Shown piece by piece: positions 40,827 to 51,700 of a DNA stretch of 64,000 bases (position 1 is its first letter; each line of letters starts with the position of its first letter). Under the pieces are notes generated by a model. That model was given only the letters and a program-made list of their open reading frames with translations. It was not told where the DNA came from and searched no databases. Made by a program: the position numbers and the translations under genes. Source of the stretch: an uncultured Christensenella sp. (GTDB lineage: Bacteria > Bacillota > Clostridia > Christensenellales > UBA1242); contig CAJTYR010000003.1 in assembly GCA_910584295.1 (NCBI GenBank), positions 62,001-126,000 of the forward strand. Reading direction: 5' to 3'.

Positions 40827-42980
40827 ATGCAAGTCGTAAAAAGAAATGGGGCAATTGTCGATTATGACCCAACAAAGATTAAAGTTGCCATTGAAAAGGC
40901 AAATGCTGAAGTTTCAGGAAAAGAAAAGGTTTCAAAAGATGATATCAAGCAAATTCTGCAATTCATTGAAGGCCTTGGAAAGACCAGAATGCTTGTTGAA
41001 GATATTCAAGATATCATAGAAAGAAAACTTGCAGAACTTGGGCATTATGAACTTTCAAAAAAATATATCGTTTATAGATATACAAGAGAATTGGTAAGAA
41101 AAAGCAATTCAACAGACAGGGCAATCAAAGAACTTATCAATGGAGAAAGTGAATATTGGAACACAGAAAACTCAAACAAAAATGCAAGAGTTGTCACAAC
41201 TCAAAGAGATTATATCGCAGGAATCACCAGCACTGACATCACCAGAAGATTTTTGCTTACACCAGAAATTGTTCAAGCACACGATGAAGGGGTTATTCAT
41301 TTTCACGATGCTGACTATTTCGCCCAAAACGCATTGCATAACTGTGATTTGATTAATCTTGAGGATATGCTCCAAAATGGAACAATGATAAATGATATAA
41401 AAATTGAAAAGCCTCACAGATTTTTGACTGCAATGACAATTGCAACCCAAATCATAACGGCTGTAAACTCAAGCCAATATGGTGGGGTGACAGTCACAAT
41501 GACACACCTTGCTCCATTTGTAAGAGACAGTTACTATTATTATTTGAAAAGATATCGTGCAAGAGGTTTGTCTGAAGAAATGTGCAAAAAGTTTGCCGAA
41601 GAGGACATTCGTAAAGAGGTTAAAGATGGCGTTCAGACTTTCCAATATCAAGTTAATTCCATGACAACAACAAATGGTCAAGCACCATTCCTTTCAGTTT
41701 GTCTCTATTTGGGAGAAACTGAAGAATACAAAAAGGAACTTGCGTTGATTGTTGAAGAGGTTTTGAAACAACGTATCGAAGGCATGAAAAATGAAAATGG
41801 TGTTTATATCACACCAGCATTCCCAAAACTTTTGTACATCTTGGAAGAAGATAATGTCCATGAAAACAGCAAATACTATTACTTGACAAAACTTGCAGCA
41901 GAATGCACTGCGAAACGTATGGTGCCTGACTATATTTCCGAAAAAGTTATGAAGGCTCACAAAATCGATAAAAATGGAAACGGACAATGTTATCCATGTA
42001 TGGGATGCCGTTCGTTCCTTACTCCATATGTTGATAAGGATGGCAAACCAAAATATTATGGAAGATTTAACCAAGGGGTTGTGACAATCAATCTCGTGGA
42101 TGTCGCACTCACAGCAGACAAAGATTTTGATTTGTTCTGGAAGGTTTTTGACGATAGACTTGAACTTTGCCACAAAGCACTTCAAATCAGACATAAGAGA
42201 TTGAGTGGGGCGACAAGCGATGTTGCACCTATTTTGTGGCAACATGGTGCATTGGCGCGTCTCGGAAAAGGTGAAAGCATCCATGATTTGTTGCATGGAG
42301 GATATTCAACCATTTCATTGGGTTATGCAGGACTTTATGAATGTGTTAAGGCAATGACTGACCACAGCCACACAGATAATGGTGTTGGAAAAGAATTTGG
42401 ACTTAAAGTTATGAAGCATATGGTTGACAAATGTAATGAATGGAAAGAGGCTGAAAATATTGACTATAGTCTTTATGGAACACCAATCGAATCTACAACC
42501 TACAAATTCGCAAAAAATCTTCGTAGAAGATTTGGGACAATTGAAGGAATTACAGACAGAGATTACATCACAAATTCTTACCATGTTCCTGTTTTTGAGG
42601 AAATTGACGCGTTTACAAAACTTAAACTTGAAAGCGAATTCCAAGCATTGAGTCCTGGCGGTGCAATTTCTTATGTTGAAACCCCAAATCTCACAAACAA
42701 TCTTGATGCAGTTTTGGAAGTTATCAAATTCATCTATGAAAACATCATGTATGCAGAACTCAACACAAAGAGTGACTATTGTCATGCATGTGGATTTGGT
42801 GGCGAAATGAAGATTGATGAAAATCTTGAGTGGTATTGTCCAAATTGTGGAAATCGCGACCACAACAAAATGAATGTCGCAAGAAGAACTTGTGGCTATA
42901 TTGGAACAAATTTCTGGAACAAAGGGCGAACCCAAGAGATTAAAGAAAGAGTTGTTCACCTTGACAACAAGGATGATTAA
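40827..42980 (+). CDS. nrdD: Anaerobic (class III) ribonucleoside-triphosphate reductase
   Basis: A 717-residue glycyl-radical enzyme that makes deoxynucleotides without oxygen. An N-terminal ATP-cone (VVKRNGAIVDYDPTKIKVAIEKAN) gives allosteric control. The catalytic barrel carries conserved Cys residues (YPCMGCRSFL). The C-terminal zinc site is CHACGF...CPNCGN, and the glycyl radical loop is RRTCGYIGTN. The ATG at 40827 follows GGAGGT; the frame extends 12 codons above without support. NrdR-like boxes and a good promoter precede it; nrdG follows. Confidence 0.97.
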   Translation: MQVVKRNGAIVDYDPTKIKVAIEKANAEVSGKEKVSKDDIKQILQFIEGLGKTRMLVEDIQDIIERKLAELGHYELSKKYIVYRYTRELVRKSNSTDRAIKELINGESEYWNTENSNKNARVVTTQRDYIAGITSTDITRRFLLTPEIVQAHDEGVIHFHDADYFAQNALHNCDLINLEDMLQNGTMINDIKIEKPHRFLTAMTIATQIITAVNSSQYGGVTVTMTHLAPFVRDSYYYYLKRYRARGLSEEMCKKFAEEDIRKEVKDGVQTFQYQVNSMTTTNGQAPFLSVCLYLGETEEYKKELALIVEEVLKQRIEGMKNENGVYITPAFPKLLYILEEDNVHENSKYYYLTKLAAECTAKRMVPDYISEKVMKAHKIDKNGNGQCYPCMGCRSFLTPYVDKDGKPKYYGRFNQGVVTINLVDVALTADKDFDLFWKVFDDRLELCHKALQIRHKRLSGATSDVAPILWQHGALARLGKGESIHDLLHGGYSTISLGYAGLYECVKAMTDHSHTDNGVGKEFGLKVMKHMVDKCNEWKEAENIDYSLYGTPIESTTYKFAKNLRRRFGTIEGITDRDYITNSYHVPVFEEIDAFTKLKLESEFQALSPGGAISYVETPNLTNNLDAVLEVIKFIYENIMYAELNTKSDYCHACGFGGEMKIDENLEWYCPNCGNRDHNKMNVARRTCGYIGTNFWNKGRTQEIKERVVHLDNKDD

Positions 42981-43007
42981 TTCTTTCCTCTTATATAGGG
43001 AGGAAAA

Positions 43008-43511
43008 ATGAGATACAACAAAATAAGAAAGATGGACATTGCAAATGGTCCTGGTGTGAGGATCTCAATTTTTATGCAGGGGTGCTGTTTTAATTGCAAA
43101 AATTGTTTCAATCCAGAAACCCATGATTTTGCTGGAGGTAAAGAGTTTTCGCAAGATACAATCGCTCATATTTTGGAACTGGCGGACAAAGATTACATAG
43201 TGGGTTTGTCTATTCTTGGTGGAGAGCCGATGCATCCAAAAAACATCAAAGGGAGCGGACAGCTTGCCAAAGCATTCAAGCAAAAATTCCCAAACAAAAC
43301 AATTTGGGTTTGGACAGGATTTTTGTTTGATAGAGATTTGAAAGATAAGGAAGAGCTTGAGTATATTGATGTTTTGGTTGACGGACAATTTGTTGAAGAA
43401 TTAAAAAATCCAATGCTTAAATTTAGAGGTTCATCAAATCAAAGAATTATTGATGTTCAAAGATCACGAAAAGAAGGAAAATTGATTGTCCTTTCAGACG
43501 ATGAAGTTTAA
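43008..43511 (+). CDS. nrdG: Anaerobic ribonucleotide reductase activating protein
   Basis: A 167-residue radical-SAM activase that installs the glycyl radical on NrdD. The CxxxCxxC cluster is QGCCFNCKNCFNP; LSILGGEPMHP is the GGE SAM motif. GGGAGG precedes ATG. It directly follows nrdD and precedes dut. Confidence 0.96.
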   Translation: MRYNKIRKMDIANGPGVRISIFMQGCCFNCKNCFNPETHDFAGGKEFSQDTIAHILELADKDYIVGLSILGGEPMHPKNIKGSGQLAKAFKQKFPNKTIWVWTGFLFDRDLKDKEELEYIDVLVDGQFVEELKNPMLKFRGSSNQRIIDVQRSRKEGKLIVLSDDEV

Positions 43512-43532
43512 GTGTTTTGTAGGAGAAGGATT

Positions 43533-44072
43533 ATGAACTATTTTGAAAATGAAGACAAAATCTATTTTGCAAAGATGAAGGAAGGGGCGGTTATCCCAAC
43601 AAAAAGGGAAGAAGACGCTGGTTATGACCTTTATGCTTGCTTTGATGAAGACTTTTTTGTTATTGAAGCAGGAAAAACTCGTGCAATACCAACAGCTTTG
43701 GCAGTTGCTTATTCAAAAAAATATTATGCACAAATTGAAGAACGAAGCAGTATGGCAAAACTGGGCATAAAAAAGTCTGGTGGTGTTATGGACTCTGGGT
43801 ATCGTGGAGAATATCTCATCGTGACGTATAACACAAATGATAAGCCATTTGTTATTTCAAAAAAAACCGCTGAAGAAATTGGAGAAAGTTTTGTTGTGGA
43901 CGGCAAAAAATATGATATAAGTGAAGTGATTCTTTATCCATATACAAAAGCAATATGCGAGATGGTTTTGCAAATTGTTCCAAAGATGGAAGAGCAAGAA
44001 CTTTCCTATGAAGAGCTTAAGAATATTCCTTCAGCAAGAAAAACAGGCGGTTTTGGTTCATCAAATAAATAG
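43533..44072 (+). CDS. dut: Deoxyuridine triphosphatase (dUTPase)
   Basis: A 179-residue dUTPase that hydrolyses dUTP to dUMP and keeps uracil out of DNA. Family motifs in order: EEDAGYDLYA (1), ERSSMAKLGI (2), GGVMDSGYRGEYLI (3), and ARKTGGFGSS at the C terminus (5). There is an insertion of about 30 residues after motif 3, as in some Gram-positive enzymes. Start at 43533 follows GTAGGAGAAGG. Co-transcribed with the anaerobic reductase. Confidence 0.9.
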   Translation: MNYFENEDKIYFAKMKEGAVIPTKREEDAGYDLYACFDEDFFVIEAGKTRAIPTALAVAYSKKYYAQIEERSSMAKLGIKKSGGVMDSGYRGEYLIVTYNTNDKPFVISKKTAEEIGESFVVDGKKYDISEVILYPYTKAICEMVLQIVPKMEEQELSYEELKNIPSARKTGGFGSSNK

Positions 44073-44110
44073 GTGCTTGTGAAGCAAATTAATTTAAATA
44101 AATAAAAATA

Positions 44111-44138
44111 AAGAAGAAAATATTTTCTTCTTTTTTTT
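44111..44138 (+). terminator. Terminator after dut
   Basis: AAGAAGAAAAT / ATTTTCTTCTT, a 22-base perfect palindrome, is followed by a T8-rich run. Confidence 0.85.
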
Positions 44139-44449
44139 ATTAAAGAAATTTATTAAAAAATAATAAAATTAAATAATAAAATTAAATAATAAAATTAAAT
44201 AATAAAATAACAATTAAAATAAAACTATTAAAAAATTATTAAAATATTATGAAAAATAAACAATGATATGTATTTTAGGCGAATAAATAGGTTTTTTAAG
44301 TTGAATTTATTAAAATAATTTATATATAAAAATTGAAAAACAATTAATTTAATATTATAAAATAAATATAATTAAATATTTTTTAAATCGAAAATAAAAT
44401 AAATTAATTTAAAATTTTAATTAATTGAAATAATTTTTTATATTTTTCT
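44139..44449. other. Extremely AT-rich intergenic spacer
   Basis: About 310 bases almost without G or C between dut and the convergent ZIP gene. No frame looks coding. No DnaA box was found, so it is not called an origin. It contains the 13-bp tandem repeat listed separately. Confidence 0.6.
44161..44208. repeat. 13-bp AT-rich tandem repeat
   Basis: TAATAAAATTAAA is repeated three times in perfect tandem (44161-44199) with a partial fourth copy. Function unknown. Confidence 0.8.
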
Positions 44450-45199
44450 TTATAAACATAAGTCTAAAACCATCATAAAAATAAATCCAAAAATAAATGC
44501 CCATGTTCCAATTGAAGATTTTTTATCTTCATGAAGTTCTGGCATTAATTCCTCTATTATGACATAGATCATTGCACCAGCAGAGAAGGATAAAAGCCAA
44601 GGAAGAAGTGAGGTTATGCTTTTTGCAAGAAAAAATCCTGCGATTGCAAAGATTGGCTCAACAATTCCACTTAATGCACCAAATAGAAATGCTTTTTTGC
44701 AACCAAAAGCTTTTTGAAGTGGCAAAGCTGTTGCCAATCCTTCTGGAAAGTTTTGAAGAGCAATGCCAAGTGCAAGCATAAATGGTGAAAGATAGGCACT
44801 GCCAAGTGCTGCTGCGGTGCCAACCGCAAATCCGACAGACATTCCTTCGGGTATATTATGTATAGTTATGGCTGTGAAAAGTTTGAAGGGGCGTTGATGA
44901 TCGGCTTTGATAAACTTTTTGCTTACAAAATCCAAAACAATCATAAATATTCCGCCAAGCAGAAAGCCTATTGCCACAGGAATGACGCTCAATTTCCCCC
45001 AAGTGACTTCAGCATTTTCAATTGATGGCATAAGAAGAGACCAAATCGAGGCAGAAAGCATGATGCCAGATGCTGCTCCGATTGTGATTTTGTTTAAGGT
45101 TTGAGAAGGTTTTGAAAAGAAGAATACGCAAGCCGCACCAAGTGCAGTCATAAAAAATGGAAGGGTGAATGATAGGATCAATGTAGTTGTTAAGTTCAT
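44450..45199 (-). CDS. ZIP-family divalent metal transporter
   Basis: A 249-residue membrane protein with about eight helices, of the ZIP family that imports zinc or related metals. The two metal-site helices are visible: TIHNIPEGMSVGFA (HNxxEG) and ALQNFPEGLATALPL, and the end helix has IEELMPELHEDKKS. AGGAG lies upstream of the ATG at a rather long distance. Convergent with dut, divergent from the giant surface gene. Confidence 0.9.
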   Translation of the reverse strand: MNLTTTLILSFTLPFFMTALGAACVFFFSKPSQTLNKITIGAASGIMLSASIWSLLMPSIENAEVTWGKLSVIPVAIGFLLGGIFMIVLDFVSKKFIKADHQRPFKLFTAITIHNIPEGMSVGFAVGTAAALGSAYLSPFMLALGIALQNFPEGLATALPLQKAFGCKKAFLFGALSGIVEPIFAIAGFFLAKSITSLLPWLLSFSAGAMIYVIIEELMPELHEDKKSSIGTWAFIFGFIFMMVLDLCL

Positions 45200-45541
45200 T
45201 TTCTTTTGTTTTATCTCCTGTTATTCAGTCTATGGAGAAAAAAAATTTTTGCCACATACAAGAATTGGAACTTTTATTTTGTCAAGATTATGCCAGAAGA
45301 GTCCTTTTAAAAAACCTGCAAAAATGGCACTTTTTGATGCAAAAATGCAAGTTTTCTGTTATTTTTGAGCTTATTTTGATGTGGTTTTACCTAGTTTTTT
45401 ACTCATCAAAAAAATAACCGATAAATTTAGCTGAAAATATGTAAAAAGGTGCATTTTTGCGTGTTTTTTAAAGTCCTTTTTCATTCGGTGCTATCGAATG
45501 ATTGGCGATTTTTAAAAATTAATATATTCACAAGGTTTAAA
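45200..45541. other. Intergenic region between the ZIP gene and the giant surface-protein gene
   Basis: AT-rich, no convincing gene. It holds the ZIP gene's ribosome site and promoter zone, and a TCATTCG / CGAATGA inverted repeat with a 7-base loop at 45482-45502, which could be an operator or a hairpin for the next gene. Confidence 0.5.
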
Positions 45542-45570
45542 TTGACTTTCTTTGTTTATTATAATATAAT
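45542..45570 (+). promoter_or_regulatory. Promoter of the giant repeat-protein gene
   Basis: TTGACT (45542-45547) and TATAAT (45565-45570) have an exact 17-base spacer. It implies a leader of about 150 bases before the ATG at 45728. Confidence 0.8.
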
Positions 45571-45643
45571 AAATACGTAAGAAAATGGCAAAAGAGGCAA
45601 GCAAAAATCTTACATAAAAATTCTGATAGTGCGACCGACAAAT

Positions 45644-45669
45644 CTCTCAAGGTGTTTTGAGAGTTTTTT
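45644..45669 (+). terminator. Terminator-like hairpin in the 5' leader of the giant gene (possible attenuator)
   Basis: CTCTCAA / TTGAGAG (loop GGTGTT) followed by TTTTTT lies between the promoter and the start codon, on the sense strand. This is the layout of a transcription attenuator or riboswitch; the sensor, if any, would be in 45577-45643. Confidence 0.6.
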
Positions 45670-45727
45670 GGCGTTTTGAAAGGTTTGTCTCTTGTGCAAA
45701 AAATGTCCAGAGAAGGAGATCTTGACT

Positions 45728-48700
45728 ATGGATAGATTGAAAAACAAATTTTTACTTTTCCTCATGATGGGATTGTTTATGTTGACAGCAGGTCTTGGCG
45801 TCAGCAAATTTTCTGTCGTGAGTTTGACTTCAACAACTGCAGTTGAAAAGATTGAGGAGGAAGGTGACGAAAGTGACAACAAGATTTCTGCTCAAGCGGT
45901 GACCAGCTATACATTTGATGAAAATTCACAAAGTGTGAGTTTGCCTACATCAAACATATCTTCTAACACTAATTATACTTACAAGAATATTGCCTTCACA
46001 TCGTATAATGGAGGGTCAAAGTATTTGCCAGCGTTTACTATTAATTCTGGTTTGACAGTTAACATGATTTTTGATGGATGCTATTTTATTGGGGTAAATT
46101 CTAATAGTGATTACATAATTTCATTTGAAAATTTGGTGCTTAATTCAGGTGCAAAATTTAATGTTACTTTTCAAGATTGTTATTTTGATACATATGATTG
46201 TGGTGAATGTCGCAGTTTTAATTTGGGTAAAGCAACGCAAGCAAATTTTTACAACTGCATTTTTGTTAGCACTTCTTCAACGGCTACGATGGGTGCTGTT
46301 AATTTGAAAGATGTTTTGTTTTATACTACACAAAACCATCAATCTTTAGGAACCCAAACAAATTATTCAGGTGCAGTTTGGGAGAATACGTATGTTATGA
46401 ATCTCAGAGATACCTCAAGTGAGTTTTATGATGTGAGGACCTTTACAAGTTCTACAAAAAACAAGTGGTCAACCAACTGGGATTTTGATAGCAAATGGAT
46501 TTATTATAAGTCATCGAGATATACTCAAGCAGGAGGTTTGGTGCCAATAACTCGTGCGGGGGCAAAACATTTGGGGTTATCAAACAAATCAATCAATGTT
46601 GCTGTTTACGCAAATTATGATGAGATGACTCCTGGTCAACCTACTACAGGTGAATTTGCTCGTATTTGGTATCCAGACCCAGCAGGTGGATATGTTACTC
46701 TTTCTGGAAGTCACTTCACTCGAAATGGTTACACAAATAAGTGGGCTTATTCCCCAGATGGTGTGGGAGCAAATACTCTTACCTTCACAAAAAATGGTGC
46801 GGCATATGCAATTTGGTCGCCTGAAGATTATTTAATCACTTATAAATTGAGAGATGAAGACACAAACGTAAGTTTTGGAACTTCAAATGTGGCCGCAGGC
46901 AATGTTGTCACAACACAAGAATACAACATTGAACAGAAGAATGTTCCGCTTTTAAGTCAATCTCAATTAACTCGTGTAGGTTACACTCTTTCTGGATGGA
47001 CTGCAGATGGTTCTGGAAATTGGGGAGATGGTGTTTACACGCAGGGGCAAACTTTTTCTGGTAAGTGGGGCAATGTGACTCTTCTTGCAAATTGGACTCC
47101 AAATATTTACACAGTTACTTTTGATGCAAATCGTGGCAATCTATATCAGCCAACTGATTGGCCTGTGACAAGTCCAAATCCATTGGTTATGTATCAAAAA
47201 TATGGGGTGGGCTGGTTTAATGATCCAACTTGCGAGGATGACAATGATCGTGTGGGAGTTCCAACCCATGCTGGATATAATTTCTTAAAATTTACAACCG
47301 TTCAAGGCGATGGTGGAATTGACATAACTGACAATGCTGGAATTTTTAGTTCGACAACAAACATCGCTTCTGATTGCACAGTATATGCTCATTGGGAAGG
47401 TAAAAACATCAATATTGCACTTGATCCAAATGGTGGCACCTTGGGTGCGACTGCGTCTGTTGTGGCAAAGTTTGACACCGACACGCTTACACCAGGTTCG
47501 ATTGCAGTTCCAACAAAAACGGGATATTCTTTTGTTGGTTGGACAATAACTCAAGACGGAACGGATGTAGTCATAAATCAAACATCCGATTTGGTAAATT
47601 GTGAAGGATATGTTTCTGAAGACAAGTGGAGATATGTTGATGATGTGACAGTTTATGCATCATGGACAATCAACAGTTATAACTTGACGATTGATGGAAA
47701 TGGTGGATATTTTGACGATGACGCGGCTGTGACCTCGAAAACGGCTACTGTGGCATATCAAGCAACATACACACTCCCAGCTCCAACAAGAGTTGGTTAT
47801 CACCTTGCAGGTTGGATTGTCACAGATGGCAAAGACCAAGGGACAACTGTTTCTGGTGGTGTTGTGACTATGGGTTATATGGACAGCACTGTCGAGGCTG
47901 TTTGGGAACCAGACATATACACAATCACATTGGATAGTGCCTATTACACTGACGAGACCACTGAAGTTGGAGAACCTTCTGATGATAATGGGGCGGTTCA
48001 CACAATTTATTTGAAATATGACACAAGTTGGCATGGGCTTGAGAGTGGAAGTGATGAAAGTATTATCACAGCAATTTCAACACCAGAAAAAAGAGGGTTT
48101 GACTTCAAAGGTTATTTCACAAGGAAAACTGGTGGAGATAAGGTTGTTGATGCTGACGGAACAATTCTTGATGGAATGACCACGGTTTTTGCAGGTGCAA
48201 ATGGTGACACATTCACGCTTTATGCACACTGGGAAAGAAAGACTTATTCTTTCACAATTGAATACACTCAATGTGATTCAAATGTGGATGCTCCAAAACT
48301 TTTCCTTAATGGAAGTGTTGGAACTGAAAAATTGAGTGATGTGGAACTCTCTGTTGGTGAAAATTATGTTGTCAATGCTGTTGCCTTTGGAAGTACAATC
48401 AGTGTGACAATTTCTCTTGAACTAAAAGATGGAAGAAGGTTTGTTATCAATGAAGGAGCACTGCCAAGCATAACAAATCTTTCAGAGCTTAAGATCGAAC
48501 CTGAAGGCGGAATGAGGGACAGCAGTTTGGCTTACAAAGTTTATGTTGCTGAAAAATTTGCCTTGAACTTTGATGGAAATGGTGCAGAAGAAGGTGTGCC
48601 AGAAGCAATGGATTTCTTGTATGGGCAAACTGTTGATTTGACAGGACTTTCAACGCCTTCAAGAAACTATTTCAATTTTGCTGGATGGAACAGTGAGATT

Positions 48701-51700
48701 GATGGCTCTGGTGATGACTATATGACAACTGGAGAAAACAATATCTTCAGCAAAAATTTAAATCAAACGCTTTATGCACAATGGGAAGGGGTTGAGTATA
48801 CCATCACATTGGATTCCTCAAATGGTTCAAACATTGTGACAAGCGAAATAGACAAGGTGATTTTGAAATATGATGATGGCTTCTACAGAACTTCTGGTGG
48901 AGAAAAGATTACTGGCGGTTTGAAACCAGTTTCTGCTGGATATGTTTTTGGTGGATATTTTGTGGAGAGAGATGCAAGCGGTGAGACTTCCGGTGAGCAA
49001 GTTGTTGATGAAAACGGAAATCTCTTCAACAAGTTTACATACTTCACAAGCGATGCGGTCATCTATGCAAAATGGTCTCCAGCCGAATACAAAGTTTCTT
49101 TTGACACAAATGGAAAGGGAGAATTTACTCTCTTGGGTGATGGCGATACAAAGACAAACAAGAAACTGTCAACAAAATTCAATGCTCCTATTTCATTCAA
49201 CCTCTATCTTGATGTAACCAAAGTTGAAGGATATGACCTTTTGGGGTGGTACACCGCAACAGAAGGTGGCGACAAGATTTTGAATGCTGACGGATCCTCT
49301 GCAGGAGCATCTCAGTATGTCGATGCTGACGGCAATTGGATTTATGTTGTTGGTGACGGTGAAAATTTGACTTTCTATGCTCAATGGCAAATTAAGACTT
49401 ATGAGTTTGAGATTAACTATAAAGGATTTGGCGGAAATGATGCAACTGATTTGAAAATTACTGCTGTTGGCGGTGGAACCGTTGCTGATGAGACAATATC
49501 TTTTGATGCAGGAAATGGAAAAACCATTGTTTCTGCAACTTTCAGCAAAACTGCCGAAATCGACATCACAATTGAAAGTGTCAATGGTGAAAATTATTTT
49601 GTTGCTGGTGGAGAGATCTCTGGTATTGGCTCTCTTTCAAACAAGTTGAGCATCAAATGGATACCAACTGCAAGCAGCAGTCAAGATATCTATGTTTTGC
49701 AAAGATACAACATCACTTACGGTTTGAATGGTGGTGAAGGAACTGCTCCGGAGACAACAAAAAAAGCGCATGGAATTTCTGCAGATATCACAGCAGTTAA
49801 GCCAACGAGAACTGGATATGCTTTTGTAAGTTGGAACACGGCAGAAGATGGAAGCGGAACAGAGTATGACTTTGATGATGTAACAAAAAAGACTTATGTT
49901 GGAAATGCTGATTTGACATTGTATGCACAATGGGATGCAAATTCTTACACAGTGATTTATGATGCAAACAAGCCTGAAAATGCAAGTGGAGAAATCACAG
50001 GCTCAACCACAAGTTCAACACACAGATATGGAGTTTTAAAAGAACTGACAGCAAATGGTTTTTCTCTTGTGGGTTGGACGTTTGTAAGATGGAATACTCA
50101 AGCCGATGGAAAGGGTACAGATTATGCTGATGGTGCAAGCGTTTTGAATCTCACAACCGCTAGAGATGGTGAGGTGACGCTTTATGCAATTTGGCAAGCG
50201 AACGCATACACAATCACATACAATGCCAATAAACCTGAAAATGCAAGTCAAAATATTGTCGGAACAATGAACAACTCAATGCATGTTTATGATGTTGAGA
50301 AAAATTTAAGTAAAAACACATATAGTCTTGTTGGTTGGGCTTTTGCTGGCTGGAAAGATGAGGCTGAAAACTCCTATTCTGATGAGCAAGCGGTGAAAAA
50401 TCTTGTTTCCACAGAAAATGGAAATATTGTCCTTTTTGCACAATGGACAGCAGAAAAAGTTTTGGTAACTTTTGATGCAAACGCAACTGGTGCATCAGTG
50501 ACTCCTGCGACAAAAGAATATGATTTTGATGAGCAGTATGGCACTTTGCCTGTTCCAGTTCGCACTGGTTATATCTTTGATGGTTGGTTTAGAGGCAGTG
50601 ACGCCAACGACACAAACAAGATTGAAGATGTGACAAAGGTTGTTGGAACAAAGAACGACACAACTGGAAAATATGAAGTAACTATTTATGCTCACTGGAC
50701 TGCAAAAGTTTACACAATCACCTTTGATTCAAACAATGGCAGTGCAGTAAACAGCATTTATGTCAAATATGATGATTTTAAACTTTACTCCACTTACACC
50801 AATGGTCAAGTAAGCGGAAATGTTTCTGCGGATTCAATCATGTCAGAAAGGGAAGGTTATGACTTTGATGGTTGGACAGAAACAAAAAATGGCGCGGATG
50901 TTGTTTTGACAAAAGAGGCAGTGCTTCGTGCGGGGAATAACTATGTTCAAAACATTGACGATGTCGCTGTTTGGAAACATGATGGAGATGTGACAATCTA
51001 TGCAAAATGGATCATACATGAGTTGTCAATAACTGCAAACCTCCATGATGGAAATGGCTTTGCTGTTGATGATACAACAAATGCTGGCTGGACAATTCAG
51101 TCTTCTGGATCAACAGCGACAAAGAAAGTTAATTATGGTGCTGCATATGGGGCGCTTCCTGTTGCTTACAGAAATGGTTATAAACATATTGGTTGGTCAA
51201 AAACGGCAGGCTCAACAATTGTTGATGTTGAACCAACAACAATCATGGGAAATTCAGATCAAGTCATCTACCCAGTTTGGGAAGTTGAGAATTTCACCGT
51301 TAAGTATTTTGACACAGATGCAACGACAGAGATATTGGGACTTTCCCCAACTACTTACCAAATAACAACCGTGACAGCATTGCCAAATACAACAAAAGAA
51401 GGTTATATCTTCCAAGGTTGGAAGCCATTTGTCTCTTCAGGTGCTTGGAGTGCAAACACAATTTATAAGACCTCTGACACTTTTGTTGGAAAGTATGGCT
51501 CTGTTTCTCTTTGTGCACAATGGGCACCAGAAGTTTATGCCGTGACTTTGGCTCATAATGGCGGCTCTTTAAATGGAACGACTGAAAACTTTTCTTTCTA
51601 TTATAAATATCAGCAAAGTGATTTGGGATATTTCACTTCAGCGGATTGTGCAACTGCATTTGATGCAATCGGATTGAAACCAACAAGAGTGGGCTATAAT

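Noticed and set aside
44139..44449. AT-rich region with 13-mer tandem repeats as a replication origin
   Set aside because: The 13-mers recall DNA-unwinding elements, but I found no DnaA boxes, no dnaA or dnaN gene, and parS lies about 42 kb away. Low-complexity spacer is the simpler reading.
45577..45643. Cyclic-di-GMP or other known riboswitch in the giant gene leader
   Set aside because: The conserved GEMM core is absent; only a terminator-like hairpin is supported.
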